From Gammaproteobacteria bacterium (GTDB taxonomy: Bacteria; Pseudomonadota; Gammaproteobacteria; Xanthomonadales; Marinicellaceae), in contig JAWLAO010000001.1 in the NCBI GenBank assembly GCA_041395445.1, positions 1 through 64,000 of the forward strand: DNA of 64,000 nt. The letters are read 5' to 3'. Both the position numbers and the translations under genes were made by a program. Positions within the stretch are counted from its first letter, which is position 1; the number at the start of each line of letters is the position of its first letter. Below are positions 43,333 through 51,895 of this stretch, piece after piece. A model generated the notes under the pieces. It saw nothing but the letters and a program-made list of their open reading frames with translations, was not told the origin of the DNA and did not search any database.

Positions 43333-45117
43333 ATGGGAATATTTAGAACGAAATTTTATCCGTTGTCTGAAAAAAACTTGCCGGAAAAGTCAGTAAGTCC
43401 GGAAAGTACTAAGCTATCAGTAAATAAAATCAAGGTCATTAAAGACCAATACAAATTTAACAAAAGGGTTAATTTCCCTTCGGGAACTATTACGACACCA
43501 AACATTATTCATCGAGTTTTAACCAAGATGGGTTATGGTGCTAATGATGAATCTGTGAGTCATATTCAGTCTCTACCCGGAGCAACAGATACAGATAAAA
43601 TTTTTGCTTATATTGATGAGCAATTAGACCCAATGAGTATCGATGATAATGCTGCCGAATCACAACTCAATAATGGTTATGAAACGCTCAACAAAACTCG
43701 CATTCAGCTTTATCAAGATCACTATCGCCGTCCTGATGGAGTTGACATCCCTTGGGAGGTTCATGTTCGCCCGGGCAGAGAAACAAACTACGCCAGTTAT
43801 ATGCGAGCGACTCAAAGCAAAAGGCAATTGCTGGAAATTTTAGTGGATTTCTGGCACAACCATTTTAATGTTTACATGGACAGTGGTGGAGTGCAACCGA
43901 TGTTTGTGCATTATGACAGAGAAGTCATTCGAGCCAATGCGTTGGGAAGTTTTCGACAAATGCTAGAAGATGTTACGACATCGACCTGTATGCTTGATTA
44001 TCTTGGAAACGGGGTGAATGATAAAGATGCTCCCAATGAAAATTATGCACGTGAATTACTGGAACTACATACTCTGAGTGCCAAGAATTATTTTGGACAT
44101 ATGGCACCTGAGGATGTTCCTGTTGATGGACAGGGACGTAAAATTGGCTATGTTGAAGCTGATGTTCTGGAAATGGCACGAGTTCTCACTGGTTGGTCTT
44201 ATAGCGGAGCGGACTGGTGGGATTATCAAAATGGTAATGTTTCAACTGGTGAGTTTTTATATCGCGATGAATGGCATGATAAAGACCCAAAAGTAATATT
44301 GGGGCAAACATTTAATTTTGATCAAAATAACCCATTATCTGATGTTCGTAGCGTTTTGGATATGCTTGCCGAACATCCGGCAACAGCAGAGTTTTTGGCT
44401 TCTAAATTATGTAAACGATTTATCAGTGATAATCCGCCACAGTTAATCATTGATGCGGTTGCAAATACTTTGCATCAAAACTGGCAAGCTCCGGATCAAA
44501 TCAAACAGGCAATGGAAACTTTGCTGAAATCGAATGAATTTCTGAATACTTGGGGAGAGAAAATTAAGCGTCCATTTGAAAGAATTGCATCTTCTATGCG
44601 CCAAATTGGTGTGACTTTTGATTTTTCACCGAATCATGAATACTCGTCATGGATGTTTTGGAGCCTGGATACCACAGGACAAAATTTATTCTATTGGACT
44701 TCACCCAATGGTTATCCCGATACAAAAATGTCATGGCTAGGAGCTTCCAATACAATGGCGACATGGAGATTTATGCAATGGTTTACTCGCTTGCGTGATG
44801 ACAATAATGGCGATATTCCTTTCAATGATATTTTGAATATTACAAATACAGCGATTCCGGAAAGCAATAACCATACAGCAAATAATCTGGTGAATTTCTG
44901 GTTCGAAAAAGCCTGTGGACATCCGCCGAGTGTAGAAGTGCAGGATAAATTGGCTCATTTCATGTCGTACAGCAATTATACTGAACCAGGTTGGGCTCCA
45001 ACTGACAGGAATACTCCTATTGATTTATCAACAAACGATTGGCCTTCTTACAATCAGGAACGATTGTATGCAATGGTCTCATCAATTTTTTTAACATCCG
45101 AATTTTTGTACAGGTAG
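43333..45117 (+). CDS. DUF1800 family protein
   Basis: 594 residues. DUF1800 proteins are widespread, mostly exported, and of unknown function; they nearly always neighbour a DUF1501 protein, as here (4 bases to the next start). Seen: VDFWHNHFNVYMDSGG (about 174), NENYARELLELHTLS (about 235), TGWSYSGADW and the segment LASKLCKRFISDNPP (about 355). No ordinary signal peptide is apparent. The start is uncertain: a TTG at 43255 would add 26 residues; I prefer ATG 43333, with GGA seven bases upstream. Confidence 0.85.
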   Translation: MGIFRTKFYPLSEKNLPEKSVSPESTKLSVNKIKVIKDQYKFNKRVNFPSGTITTPNIIHRVLTKMGYGANDESVSHIQSLPGATDTDKIFAYIDEQLDPMSIDDNAAESQLNNGYETLNKTRIQLYQDHYRRPDGVDIPWEVHVRPGRETNYASYMRATQSKRQLLEILVDFWHNHFNVYMDSGGVQPMFVHYDREVIRANALGSFRQMLEDVTTSTCMLDYLGNGVNDKDAPNENYARELLELHTLSAKNYFGHMAPEDVPVDGQGRKIGYVEADVLEMARVLTGWSYSGADWWDYQNGNVSTGEFLYRDEWHDKDPKVILGQTFNFDQNNPLSDVRSVLDMLAEHPATAEFLASKLCKRFISDNPPQLIIDAVANTLHQNWQAPDQIKQAMETLLKSNEFLNTWGEKIKRPFERIASSMRQIGVTFDFSPNHEYSSWMFWSLDTTGQNLFYWTSPNGYPDTKMSWLGASNTMATWRFMQWFTRLRDDNNGDIPFNDILNITNTAIPESNNHTANNLVNFWFEKACGHPPSVEVQDKLAHFMSYSNYTEPGWAPTDRNTPIDLSTNDWPSYNQERLYAMVSSIFLTSEFLYR

Positions 45118-45121
45118 TCTT

Positions 45122-46459
45122 ATGAAAAAAATAAACAGAAGAGAATTTTTAAGAAATTCGGGTTTAATTACACTCGCGGGTTTCGGGGGCATGAAACTTG
45201 GGTTTGCTAATTCAGTGGTAAACACAATTAAAGGAACAAACAATAACGGCAAAGATTTGTTGGTATATGTGTTTTTGAACGGAGGGATGGATGGTTTAAA
45301 CTTTTTACCACCTCGTTCGGGAGTAAATTACACAGAATACAGCACTGTTCTTCGTCCTGGATTACATATTCCAAATACTGAATCACTCGCTTTAAATGGT
45401 AATTCTGAATTTGGTTTTCACCCATTGGCAACTGGCATGAGAGATCTTTACAATGCTAATAAAATGGCAGTAATTCATGCTACCGGATTGCAACAATCGA
45501 ATCGGAGTCATTTTGTAGCTACGGCACTCATGGAATTGGGTGTTGAAGATCAAAATGCCTCACTTGGCAGTGGTTGGTTGACACGTTATTTCGATTCATC
45601 GTTGACTACTCCTGATAACGCTCTGATTCCATCAATCGTACCTTCATACAATATCACTGATGCTGTATTAGGTGACTTATCAGCATTGATTGTGGGTTCA
45701 CCAACTGAGTTTGCTTTAGATATGGGACATTGGGCGTGGGAAGATGCCATGCAAGCAACTGTTTTTGATGTTTTTTCAAATCCGACAACGCTAGAACAAA
45801 CTGTTTCTCATCAAACTTTGCTTGCTTCACAAGTGATTCAGGGAATTGATTGGAATAATTATGTCCCGGAAAATGCAGCGAGCTATCCGGCAGGATATTT
45901 TGGTCAACAATTAAAAACAATTGCTCAATTGTATAAAGAAAATGTCGATTTGGAAATTGCCTATGTGCCAACCGGTGGTTGGGATACACATATCGGGCAG
46001 GGCACCGGAACAACCGGTGAATTCGCAAATTTAGTGCAAGAGTTGTCTGATGGACTTTATGCACTTTATCAGGATTTATCAGCGAGTTATTCCGGTAAAT
46101 TTACAATTATAGTTCAAAGTGAATTTGGTCGCAGAGCTTATGAAAATAACAGCAATGGTACCGATCATGGTTATGGCAACCCGATGTTTGTGATTGGTGA
46201 TAATGTCAATCCCGGGTTTTTCGGACAGTTTCCGGGACTTCAAAGCAATCAACTCTATGAAGAGGAAGATGTGAATGTGACAACTGATTATCGGAATGTT
46301 GTCAGTGAAGTGTTAATTAAGCGAATGCAGAATCGGTTTTTAGGTTATATTTTCCCCGGTTATGATAGTTACTCTCCCTTGGGTATAGTCAATGGTACAG
46401 ATTTGTCTCCTGTTTATAATTTTGACTATGACCCGATATTTGCCTCAGGATTTGATTAA
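45122..46459 (+). CDS. DUF1501 family protein, Tat-exported, with F-x-x-G-F-D tail
   Basis: 445 residues. The N-terminus MKKINRREFLRNSGLITLAG carries a twin-arginine signal (RREFLR), so the folded protein is probably exported by Tat. The DUF1501 fold is related to alkaline phosphatase/sulfatase-like enzymes; visible blocks are FLNGGMDGLNFLPP, ATGLQQSNRSHFVATALME, PTGGWDTHIGQG (about 280) and VQSEFGRRAYENNSNGTDHG (about 336), holding putative metal ligands Asp, His and His. It ends DPIFASGFD, the shared tail. Coupled with the DUF1800 gene four bases upstream; the two likely work together outside the cytoplasm. Confidence 0.88.
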   Translation: MKKINRREFLRNSGLITLAGFGGMKLGFANSVVNTIKGTNNNGKDLLVYVFLNGGMDGLNFLPPRSGVNYTEYSTVLRPGLHIPNTESLALNGNSEFGFHPLATGMRDLYNANKMAVIHATGLQQSNRSHFVATALMELGVEDQNASLGSGWLTRYFDSSLTTPDNALIPSIVPSYNITDAVLGDLSALIVGSPTEFALDMGHWAWEDAMQATVFDVFSNPTTLEQTVSHQTLLASQVIQGIDWNNYVPENAASYPAGYFGQQLKTIAQLYKENVDLEIAYVPTGGWDTHIGQGTGTTGEFANLVQELSDGLYALYQDLSASYSGKFTIIVQSEFGRRAYENNSNGTDHGYGNPMFVIGDNVNPGFFGQFPGLQSNQLYEEEDVNVTTDYRNVVSEVLIKRMQNRFLGYIFPGYDSYSPLGIVNGTDLSPVYNFDYDPIFASGFD

Positions 46460-46473
46460 ATATTTGAGGTGAT

Positions 46474-46514
46474 AAAAAAAGGCTGATAGTTTGGTTCTGT
46501 CAGCCTTTTCTTTT
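46474..46514. terminator. Bidirectional terminator between DUF1501 and M49-like genes
   Basis: A7-GGCTGA and TCAGCC-TTTTCTTTT form a stem with A- and T-runs on both sides, between two converging stops. Confidence 0.85.
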
Positions 46515-46522
46515 ATGCAGTT

Positions 46523-48223
46523 TTACAAGTTTATATATTCCACACCTTGTTTAAAAACAATATCTACAGGGATATTCTGTAATCGGGATAAAGCATTTTC
46601 CAGTTCAGATGAAACTTTCCCTTGTTCATGAACCCACTTTTCAACTCCTTCATAGTCTCCGTTACCTTGTAAAGTTAGGATTTTATTTGAAAGTGATTGA
46701 ATAGCTTGTGACATTTTTTCAGGATTAACTGAATAATATCCACTTTCTTCGTCAAAGTTAAAGGCTTGTTGTTCAGCGAAATAATTAAAACGCAACATAT
46801 TAGCCACACCATGAGCCGAACTCGAACCAAATCGTACCGAACGGAAAATACCAGCCATAAATGTCACATAGTTATCCATCACTTCACCTTCGGTGATTTC
46901 ACCCATTTCATAAAGTTTTTCAACCATATAAAGCCCTAAAATATCTGCTTTGCCTTCTTCCTGAGCTGAAGCATGCTGTTTCAAAGCAGTCCTGACCGTT
47001 CCTTTGCCGTTGATGGTGTTTTTAATTCCTAAGCCGTGAGCAACTTCATGAAACATGGTGTTGCCAAAAAACGCATCAAAAGTGATGTGCTTTCTTTGTT
47101 CAGGTGCAACTAGAACTTCAGAAATTGGAACCAAAATTTTATCAAACTTGGCTTTCATCGCATTTTTTAACTGCAATCTTCTTGAACCTTTAGCGAGTTG
47201 AACTTTTTCGTCATTTGGTAAGTTAATCGCAATGGTTTTACTTCCGGCATTGGAATGACCGGCATAATACAGCGCATCGTAGGCATTTAAGTCTGAATCA
47301 GTTCCCGGAGTTTCAGTTTTATAGGCTTCATCAACCGGCAAACCTTCTTGTAAAACAGGGAGCAATTTTGCAAATTTGCTGAGTTTTTCACTCCATGATT
47401 TGTCCTTAATCAATACATAGGCTTCGAAAGCAGTTTTGTAGTTGTAAAGCTGATCTTCATAGTTTTCAATAGGACCGACAACAAAATCAATATCATTGGA
47501 TTTCATGTCCATCCACGCCATATCACTTTCAAAATACTGACTTGTCATTAATGCTGTTGCTCTGAGAGCCAGATAATCTTTAAACCCTTGGTCTTCAGCA
47601 AGTTCAGATGCTTTTATCAATAATTTTGACGCTTTGAACAATTGCTCTGAGTAAACGTCATGATATGGTTTTGAGACTAATTCACCCTTATCATTTCTTT
47701 CAACAATAGTGTATAAGCCCGATTTTTCTGGATCATTTGAGGATTCAAATTCTTCTTTAGTCATATCATGAGGATAAAAATTAGCACCAAGTGGTTTTTC
47801 ACCATAGGATTTTATAAATGATTGATCGCCATTTAGTCGATCCCAAGGTCCGTAATTAATATCAGCTAAGCCTTTTAAGTTGCTATCATCAATTGAATTT
47901 AACAATTCATCTTTATTTCCATAAGATTGCAACCAGAACAGCTCATCCATAATTTGTGAAATTTCAATCAAAATCGGAATCATTTTTTTCTGATTATCAT
48001 TTAGATGTGATAAATCTGAAGTCAATGTGAATTCCGCATAAATATCTTCCAATTGACTGACTTCTTGTGTTTTTTCTACTTTTTCAACAGCAGCAGGTTC
48101 GTTTACAGGCTCGACCACCTCTGGCTTTTGGTTTTCCACAGACTGTTTGCTTTCGCTAGTAGCGTTTTCTTTGCTACAAGAAAATAGTGCAGCGAATGTT
48201 AATAAAATTATTATTTTTTTCAT
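46523..48223 (-). CDS. M49-like zinc peptidase, lipoprotein
   Basis: 566 residues. Starts with a lipoprotein signal MKKIIILLTFAALFSCSKE (Cys 16). The zinc site is HEVAHGLG (about residue 390), followed by EEGKADILGLYMVEKL about 30 residues later, the layout of dipeptidyl-peptidase III-related proteins (M49), where HExxH-like and EEx(K)AD segments bind zinc. Canonical M49 has HExxGH; the HExxH form is typical of the bacterial relatives annotated as Zn-dependent hydrolases. The Glu/Val-rich linker after the lipid anchor (about 20-60) is disordered. Envelope dipeptidase or related hydrolase; substrate unknown. Confidence 0.82.
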   Translation of the reverse strand: MKKIIILLTFAALFSCSKENATSESKQSVENQKPEVVEPVNEPAAVEKVEKTQEVSQLEDIYAEFTLTSDLSHLNDNQKKMIPILIEISQIMDELFWLQSYGNKDELLNSIDDSNLKGLADINYGPWDRLNGDQSFIKSYGEKPLGANFYPHDMTKEEFESSNDPEKSGLYTIVERNDKGELVSKPYHDVYSEQLFKASKLLIKASELAEDQGFKDYLALRATALMTSQYFESDMAWMDMKSNDIDFVVGPIENYEDQLYNYKTAFEAYVLIKDKSWSEKLSKFAKLLPVLQEGLPVDEAYKTETPGTDSDLNAYDALYYAGHSNAGSKTIAINLPNDEKVQLAKGSRRLQLKNAMKAKFDKILVPISEVLVAPEQRKHITFDAFFGNTMFHEVAHGLGIKNTINGKGTVRTALKQHASAQEEGKADILGLYMVEKLYEMGEITEGEVMDNYVTFMAGIFRSVRFGSSSAHGVANMLRFNYFAEQQAFNFDEESGYYSVNPEKMSQAIQSLSNKILTLQGNGDYEGVEKWVHEQGKVSSELENALSRLQNIPVDIVFKQGVEYINL

Positions 48224-48249
48224 TATGTATTCTCAATTTTAAATTTCTG

Positions 48250-48274
48250 AGGAGAACTCCTAAGGAGTTCTCCT
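48250..48274. other. Perfect 11-bp hairpin between the beta-barrel and M49-like genes
   Basis: AGGAGAACTCC and GGAGTTCTCCT with a three-base loop, 10 bases after the beta-barrel stop and 27 bases before the M49-like start (minus strand). No T-run. May attenuate read-through or stabilise the mRNA end. Confidence 0.5.
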
Positions 48275-48284
48275 ATAGTTTTAG

Positions 48285-49010
48285 TTAAAAGTGATAAGAA
48301 ACTCCTAAAAAGAAGCCGTCAACGGTTAAGTCACTTTTATAATCTTCAATATCAGGTAAGTCTAAATCAAGGCTTTTATAACCCAAATCTGCTCCAAAAC
48401 CAAGTTTGCTTTCGTAACTCAAAGCAGCTTCAAAATCGGTGACTTTGGAGTTTTTGAAACTCAAAGCATTCAATTGGATTGAGGTTGAAAATCCTGTAAA
48501 TGGTAAATCAAACTTTCCTTTTCCGTATAGCATTGGAATCCACTCATCAAATGAGGAATGTTCATCAATAAATCCTTCGGAGTAAAAATCATTGTAACCA
48601 TCAAAATGTTTAGCTGTAATTCCTAAATCCAAATTAACCCAATTATCCAAAACTTCATAATAAAGCGTGAAATCGGTATGACTTAAATCTGTTTTTGCAA
48701 AAACATCAATGGTCTGACCGGGAGCGGAAGTCGCATTACTTAATGAAATAACATCACTCGTGTCAATATTGGTTTGTTTCAGTCCGATATTTGGCAAAAA
48801 AGGAACAGCATGTTCCACATTTACATACAGAATGTTTCCATTGGCTTTTGAATAATCAATATCCACATTCTCGTTCTGAGAAATGCCTGACTGAATATTT
48901 CCATTGATGCCATAGTTCCAATATTTTGCTCCTGCATAGAGACCGAAAATTGTATCCGCACTCACTGTAGTGGCGAGAACAAGTGCTAGTATTCCTAATT
49001 TGATTTTCAT
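48285..49010 (-). CDS. Outer membrane beta-barrel protein (TIGR04219-like)
   Basis: 241 residues. Signal peptide MKIKLGILALVLATTVSADT, then alternating amphipathic strands (YAGAKYWNYGINGNIQSG, FPNIGLKQTNIDTSD, YYEVLDNWVNLDLGITAK) and a terminal aromatic strand FFLGVSYHF, typical of an outer-membrane barrel. The pattern DTIFGLYAGAKYW near the start fits the TIGR04219 family. I chose ATG 49010, preceded by AGGAA, over the upstream frame from 49070 that overlaps the DsrE gene. Role unknown. Confidence 0.82.
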   Translation of the reverse strand: MKIKLGILALVLATTVSADTIFGLYAGAKYWNYGINGNIQSGISQNENVDIDYSKANGNILYVNVEHAVPFLPNIGLKQTNIDTSDVISLSNATSAPGQTIDVFAKTDLSHTDFTLYYEVLDNWVNLDLGITAKHFDGYNDFYSEGFIDEHSSFDEWIPMLYGKGKFDLPFTGFSTSIQLNALSFKNSKVTDFEAALSYESKLGFGADLGYKSLDLDLPDIEDYKSDLTVDGFFLGVSYHF

Positions 49011-49047
49011 TTTTGTATTCCTGATTGGAAAAAATTGAGTTATTTTA

Positions 49048-49569
49048 TCAATTAAAGTTAATGATAGCATAACCCTTTTGTTGCAAATCAGTTAATGCCG
49101 TAATTGCAGAGAGTGATACTTTGACAAAATCAAGAATTTCATCACGTTTATATTCTTTAAATTCAATGGATTGACCACAAACAATAATTTCTACACCATG
49201 CTTATGAAGTTGTGATAACAAAACTGAATTTGGGTTATTGATACCAAACTGTTTGTGATAGGCTTGATCAGATAAAATATCCTTTGCGGCCGAACCATGT
49301 ATAACAAGTGCGGCTTGAATATTCTCACTTTTAACTCCGGCGTCATGATGCATATTCAGAAAACGAGCAACAGTGTTGATGCCTTTGTTGATTTTACTTT
49401 TATCATCATCAGAGGTATAAACATCAAAAACAGTTTTTAAAGTTTGAGGTGTCGGGTAAGTTGTATTTGCTACCGGTTTAAATGGTCCGTAGTTTTCAAT
49501 CAGTTTTGATGGCTCATTTGCATAGCCGGAAGTAATTATTAGTGTTGCTAAGAATATAATTTTTTTCAT
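49048..49569 (-). CDS. Exported DsrE-family protein
   Basis: 173 residues. A signal peptide (MKKIIFLATLIITSGYANE) precedes a DsrE/DsrF-like fold (about 45-173), with NIQAALVIHGSAAKDILSD and the Cys-containing loop VEIIVCGQSIEFKEY (Cys about 134), where sulfur-relay proteins carry the active Cys. Periplasmic members of this family are common and uncharacterised. Located upstream of the beta-barrel gene on the same strand, with 37 bases between; co-transcription possible. Confidence 0.82.
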   Translation of the reverse strand: MKKIIFLATLIITSGYANEPSKLIENYGPFKPVANTTYPTPQTLKTVFDVYTSDDDKSKINKGINTVARFLNMHHDAGVKSENIQAALVIHGSAAKDILSDQAYHKQFGINNPNSVLLSQLHKHGVEIIVCGQSIEFKEYKRDEILDFVKVSLSAITALTDLQQKGYAIINFN

Positions 49570-49584
49570 AAGAGTTGACCTGTT

Positions 49585-50337
49585 TTAATGTTGTTTAGTA
49601 ATTTCATAACCGTCTTCTTGTATAAGACGCTGAACTGAATGACTCAATAGAAAATCAAAAATTTCCTTTCCTTTTGGTGTGAGCATAATCATTGCTTGTT
49701 GCAATGAGTCATCTGAAAAAGTTTGGATACAGCCTTTGTCGTTTTTGGTAATCATAGAGTAGGGCACAAACCCTGCATTTGCAAGATTTTGATGAGTGTA
49801 TAAATAGGCTTGTGCAGCATTAGAGGTGATGACTGTTTTTTGAGGCTGTATCTTGTTTTCTGTCAGAATTGTTTGAGCAAATTGACCATAAGGAGCTGTT
49901 TCAGGATTGGCAATTGCTAGTGAGTTAATATTGTTTAAAACGAACAAGCAATCACCACTATCATCAATAGAAGGAATCCATAAAGCCAGCTTTCCTGTCG
50001 CATAAACCTTTGGTTTATAAGATGATTTTAATTTTTCATAAATTATTTTTGTCTTTTCGATATCCGCAGAAAGAAATAAATCAATCGGAGCGCCATTGAG
50101 AATTTGATTCGCTAAAACACCCGATGATGCCGATGTGACATGAATTATTCTGTTTTGTGAATCTTTATAATCTTTAAGAATTTTTGAAAGTGTGGGTTCA
50201 AAATTACTGGCAACAGCTATTAGAATTTTATCTTCTTTTGGATTGCATGAGCTAATTATAAAAGCTAAGCCAATTACAAAGAAAACTCTCGTCAATTGAA
50301 CAGCAATCACTTGAGATTTAATTAAGGATGAATCCAA
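49585..50337 (-). CDS. modA: Molybdate ABC transporter substrate-binding protein
   Basis: Periplasmic molybdate/tungstate receptor. 250 residues: an N-terminal hydrophobic segment ending SSC (LAFIISSCNPKED), so possibly a lipoprotein, then the family start ILIAVASNFEPTLSKIL, the oxyanion-binding stretch TSASSGVLANQILNGAP and DLFLSADIEK, ANPETAPYGQFAQ and FVPYSMITK. Overlaps cysQ by 16 bases. No modB or modC gene is in the window, so the permease must lie elsewhere. Fits with moeA/moeB at 14-16 kb. Confidence 0.88.
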   Translation of the reverse strand: MDSSLIKSQVIAVQLTRVFFVIGLAFIISSCNPKEDKILIAVASNFEPTLSKILKDYKDSQNRIIHVTSASSGVLANQILNGAPIDLFLSADIEKTKIIYEKLKSSYKPKVYATGKLALWIPSIDDSGDCLFVLNNINSLAIANPETAPYGQFAQTILTENKIQPQKTVITSNAAQAYLYTHQNLANAGFVPYSMITKNDKGCIQTFSDDSLQQAMIMLTPKGKEIFDFLLSHSVQRLIQEDGYEITKQH

Positions 50338-51104
50338 TCACGGCTTTTGTCACCATAAACCATGAAAAACGGATTGAGTAAGGATTCTTTGGTGTTGTAT
50401 TTGAGAGCTTGATTGTCCAGAGTGACTACATGTCCTCCGGCTTGTTCAACAATACATTGAGCCGCTGCCGTATCCCATTCGGAAGTGAGTCCCAATCTTG
50501 GATAAAGATCGGCTTTTCCTTCAGCAACCAGACAAAATTTTAATGAACTTCCCATAGAGGTGAGTTCGTGAGTTCCTAAATCCTGTAAGTAGTTTTTCAC
50601 ATCATCTGACATGTGAGAGCGTGAACCAACCACAATAGGGATACTACGAGACGTTTTTTTAACATGAATTTGTTGCCGTTGATTATTTGACTTTTTAAAT
50701 GCTCCATAACCAAGTGCAGCTGTATAAGAGACATCCTGTACCGGAACATATACCACTGAAACAACGGACTTTCCGTTCTCAATTAATGCAATATTGACTG
50801 TAAATTCACCATTTTTCTTAATGAATTCTTTAGTTCCGTCCAGAGGGTCAACCAGCCAGTATTTTTTCCATGATTGTCTTTCTGCAAAAGCAATATTTGC
50901 AGATTCTTCTGACAAAACCGGAATATCAGGTGTGAGTTCTTGTAATCCTTTGGCAATCACATTGTGAGATGCTAAGTCAGCTTTAGTCAGTGGTGAGTCA
51001 TCCGACTTCATTTCAACTCCAAAATCAGCTGAGTTGTAAATTTCCAAAATGGCTTTTCCGGCTTCAATTGCCAGATTTTCAATACTGTTTAATAGATCAA
51101 TCAT
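50322..51104 (-). CDS. cysQ: 3'(2'),5'-bisphosphate nucleotidase CysQ
   Basis: Mg2+-dependent phosphatase that removes PAP/PAPS by-products of sulfate assimilation. 260 residues: SDDSPLTKADLASHNVI (about 35), LSEESANI (Glu-Glu, about 59-63), YWLVDPLDGTKEFIKKNGEF (about 81, the CysQ form of the DPLDGT site), VGSRSHMSDDV and SEWDTAAAQCIVEQAGG near 209. GTKEF rather than GTTNF distinguishes CysQ from SuhB. Two bases after a related phosphatase gene, probably an old duplication. Confidence 0.93.
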   Translation of the reverse strand: MIDLLNSIENLAIEAGKAILEIYNSADFGVEMKSDDSPLTKADLASHNVIAKGLQELTPDIPVLSEESANIAFAERQSWKKYWLVDPLDGTKEFIKKNGEFTVNIALIENGKSVVSVVYVPVQDVSYTAALGYGAFKKSNNQRQQIHVKKTSRSIPIVVGSRSHMSDDVKNYLQDLGTHELTSMGSSLKFCLVAEGKADLYPRLGLTSEWDTAAAQCIVEQAGGHVVTLDNQALKYNTKESLLNPFFMVYGDKSRDWIHP

Positions 51105-51106
51105 TC

Positions 51107-51895
51107 TTAGTTATTTAATATTTCCAAAGCTTTGTCATAATTTGCTGGGTTTCCGGCCAGTATAGAAGTCGTTTCTAATCCAATGGGTTTGCCTTTTAAG
51201 TCGCTAATTTTTCCACCGGCTTCTTTGACTAAAAGGCTTAAAGCTGCAATATCGAGAATATTGACATCGGATTCGATAACCAGTTCCAGCTTTCCGGCTG
51301 CTAGCAAATGATAATGATAAAAATCGCCGTATCCACGGGTTTTATGACATAAAGACATGATTTGTCTGAGTTTTTCCCAATGAGTTTTGACTTTTGCCAT
51401 GCTTCTAAGGTTTCCTGTGGAATAACAACTGTCTTCAGGCTTGCTAAAATCACTTACTTTCAGTGGAGTGTCGTCAATAAAAGCTCCTAAACCTTTTGCA
51501 GCCCATGCTGTTTCTGCAAACATCGGAGCGTGTGATAAACCCATGATAATTTCATCTTTATGCATCAAGGCAATTTGGGTGGAGAAAAAGTGATACTCAC
51601 GCACAAAACTTTTTGTTCCATCAATGGGATCGACCAGCCATATAAATTCAGACTGGCTGTCTGATTGGCCGGTTTCTTCGCCGTAAAAGCCAAAATCAGG
51701 AAATTGATTCATTAAAACCTGTTTAATGACTTGTTCGCACTCCAAATCAGCTTGGGTGACCGGTGTCAAATCACTTTTTATTTTCACATCCGGTGAGCAT
51801 TTGTAATAATGCTTCATGATTTGTTCTGCAGATTTGGCAGCTCTTTTGGCTGTTAATATACAGCTTTTTAGAAATTGTTCATCAATTTCAGTCAT
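51107..51895 (-). CDS. Inositol monophosphatase-family phosphatase (histidinol-phosphatase-like)
   Basis: 262 residues: SDLTPVTQADLECEQVI (about 41), YGEETGQSD (Glu pair), FIWLVDPIDGTKSFVREYHF (about 81; DPIDGTKxF), SMAKVKTHWEKLRQIM and IAALSLLVKEAGGKISDLKG near 220. The DPIDGTK-S-F and C-terminal form resemble HisN-type histidinol-phosphatases, but activity on other sugar or inositol phosphates is possible. ATG 51895 is chosen because it precedes the domain; the longer frame lies inside manC. Overlaps the manC end by eight bases. Confidence 0.85.
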   Translation of the reverse strand: MTEIDEQFLKSCILTAKRAAKSAEQIMKHYYKCSPDVKIKSDLTPVTQADLECEQVIKQVLMNQFPDFGFYGEETGQSDSQSEFIWLVDPIDGTKSFVREYHFFSTQIALMHKDEIIMGLSHAPMFAETAWAAKGLGAFIDDTPLKVSDFSKPEDSCYSTGNLRSMAKVKTHWEKLRQIMSLCHKTRGYGDFYHYHLLAAGKLELVIESDVNILDIAALSLLVKEAGGKISDLKGKPIGLETTSILAGNPANYDKALEILNN

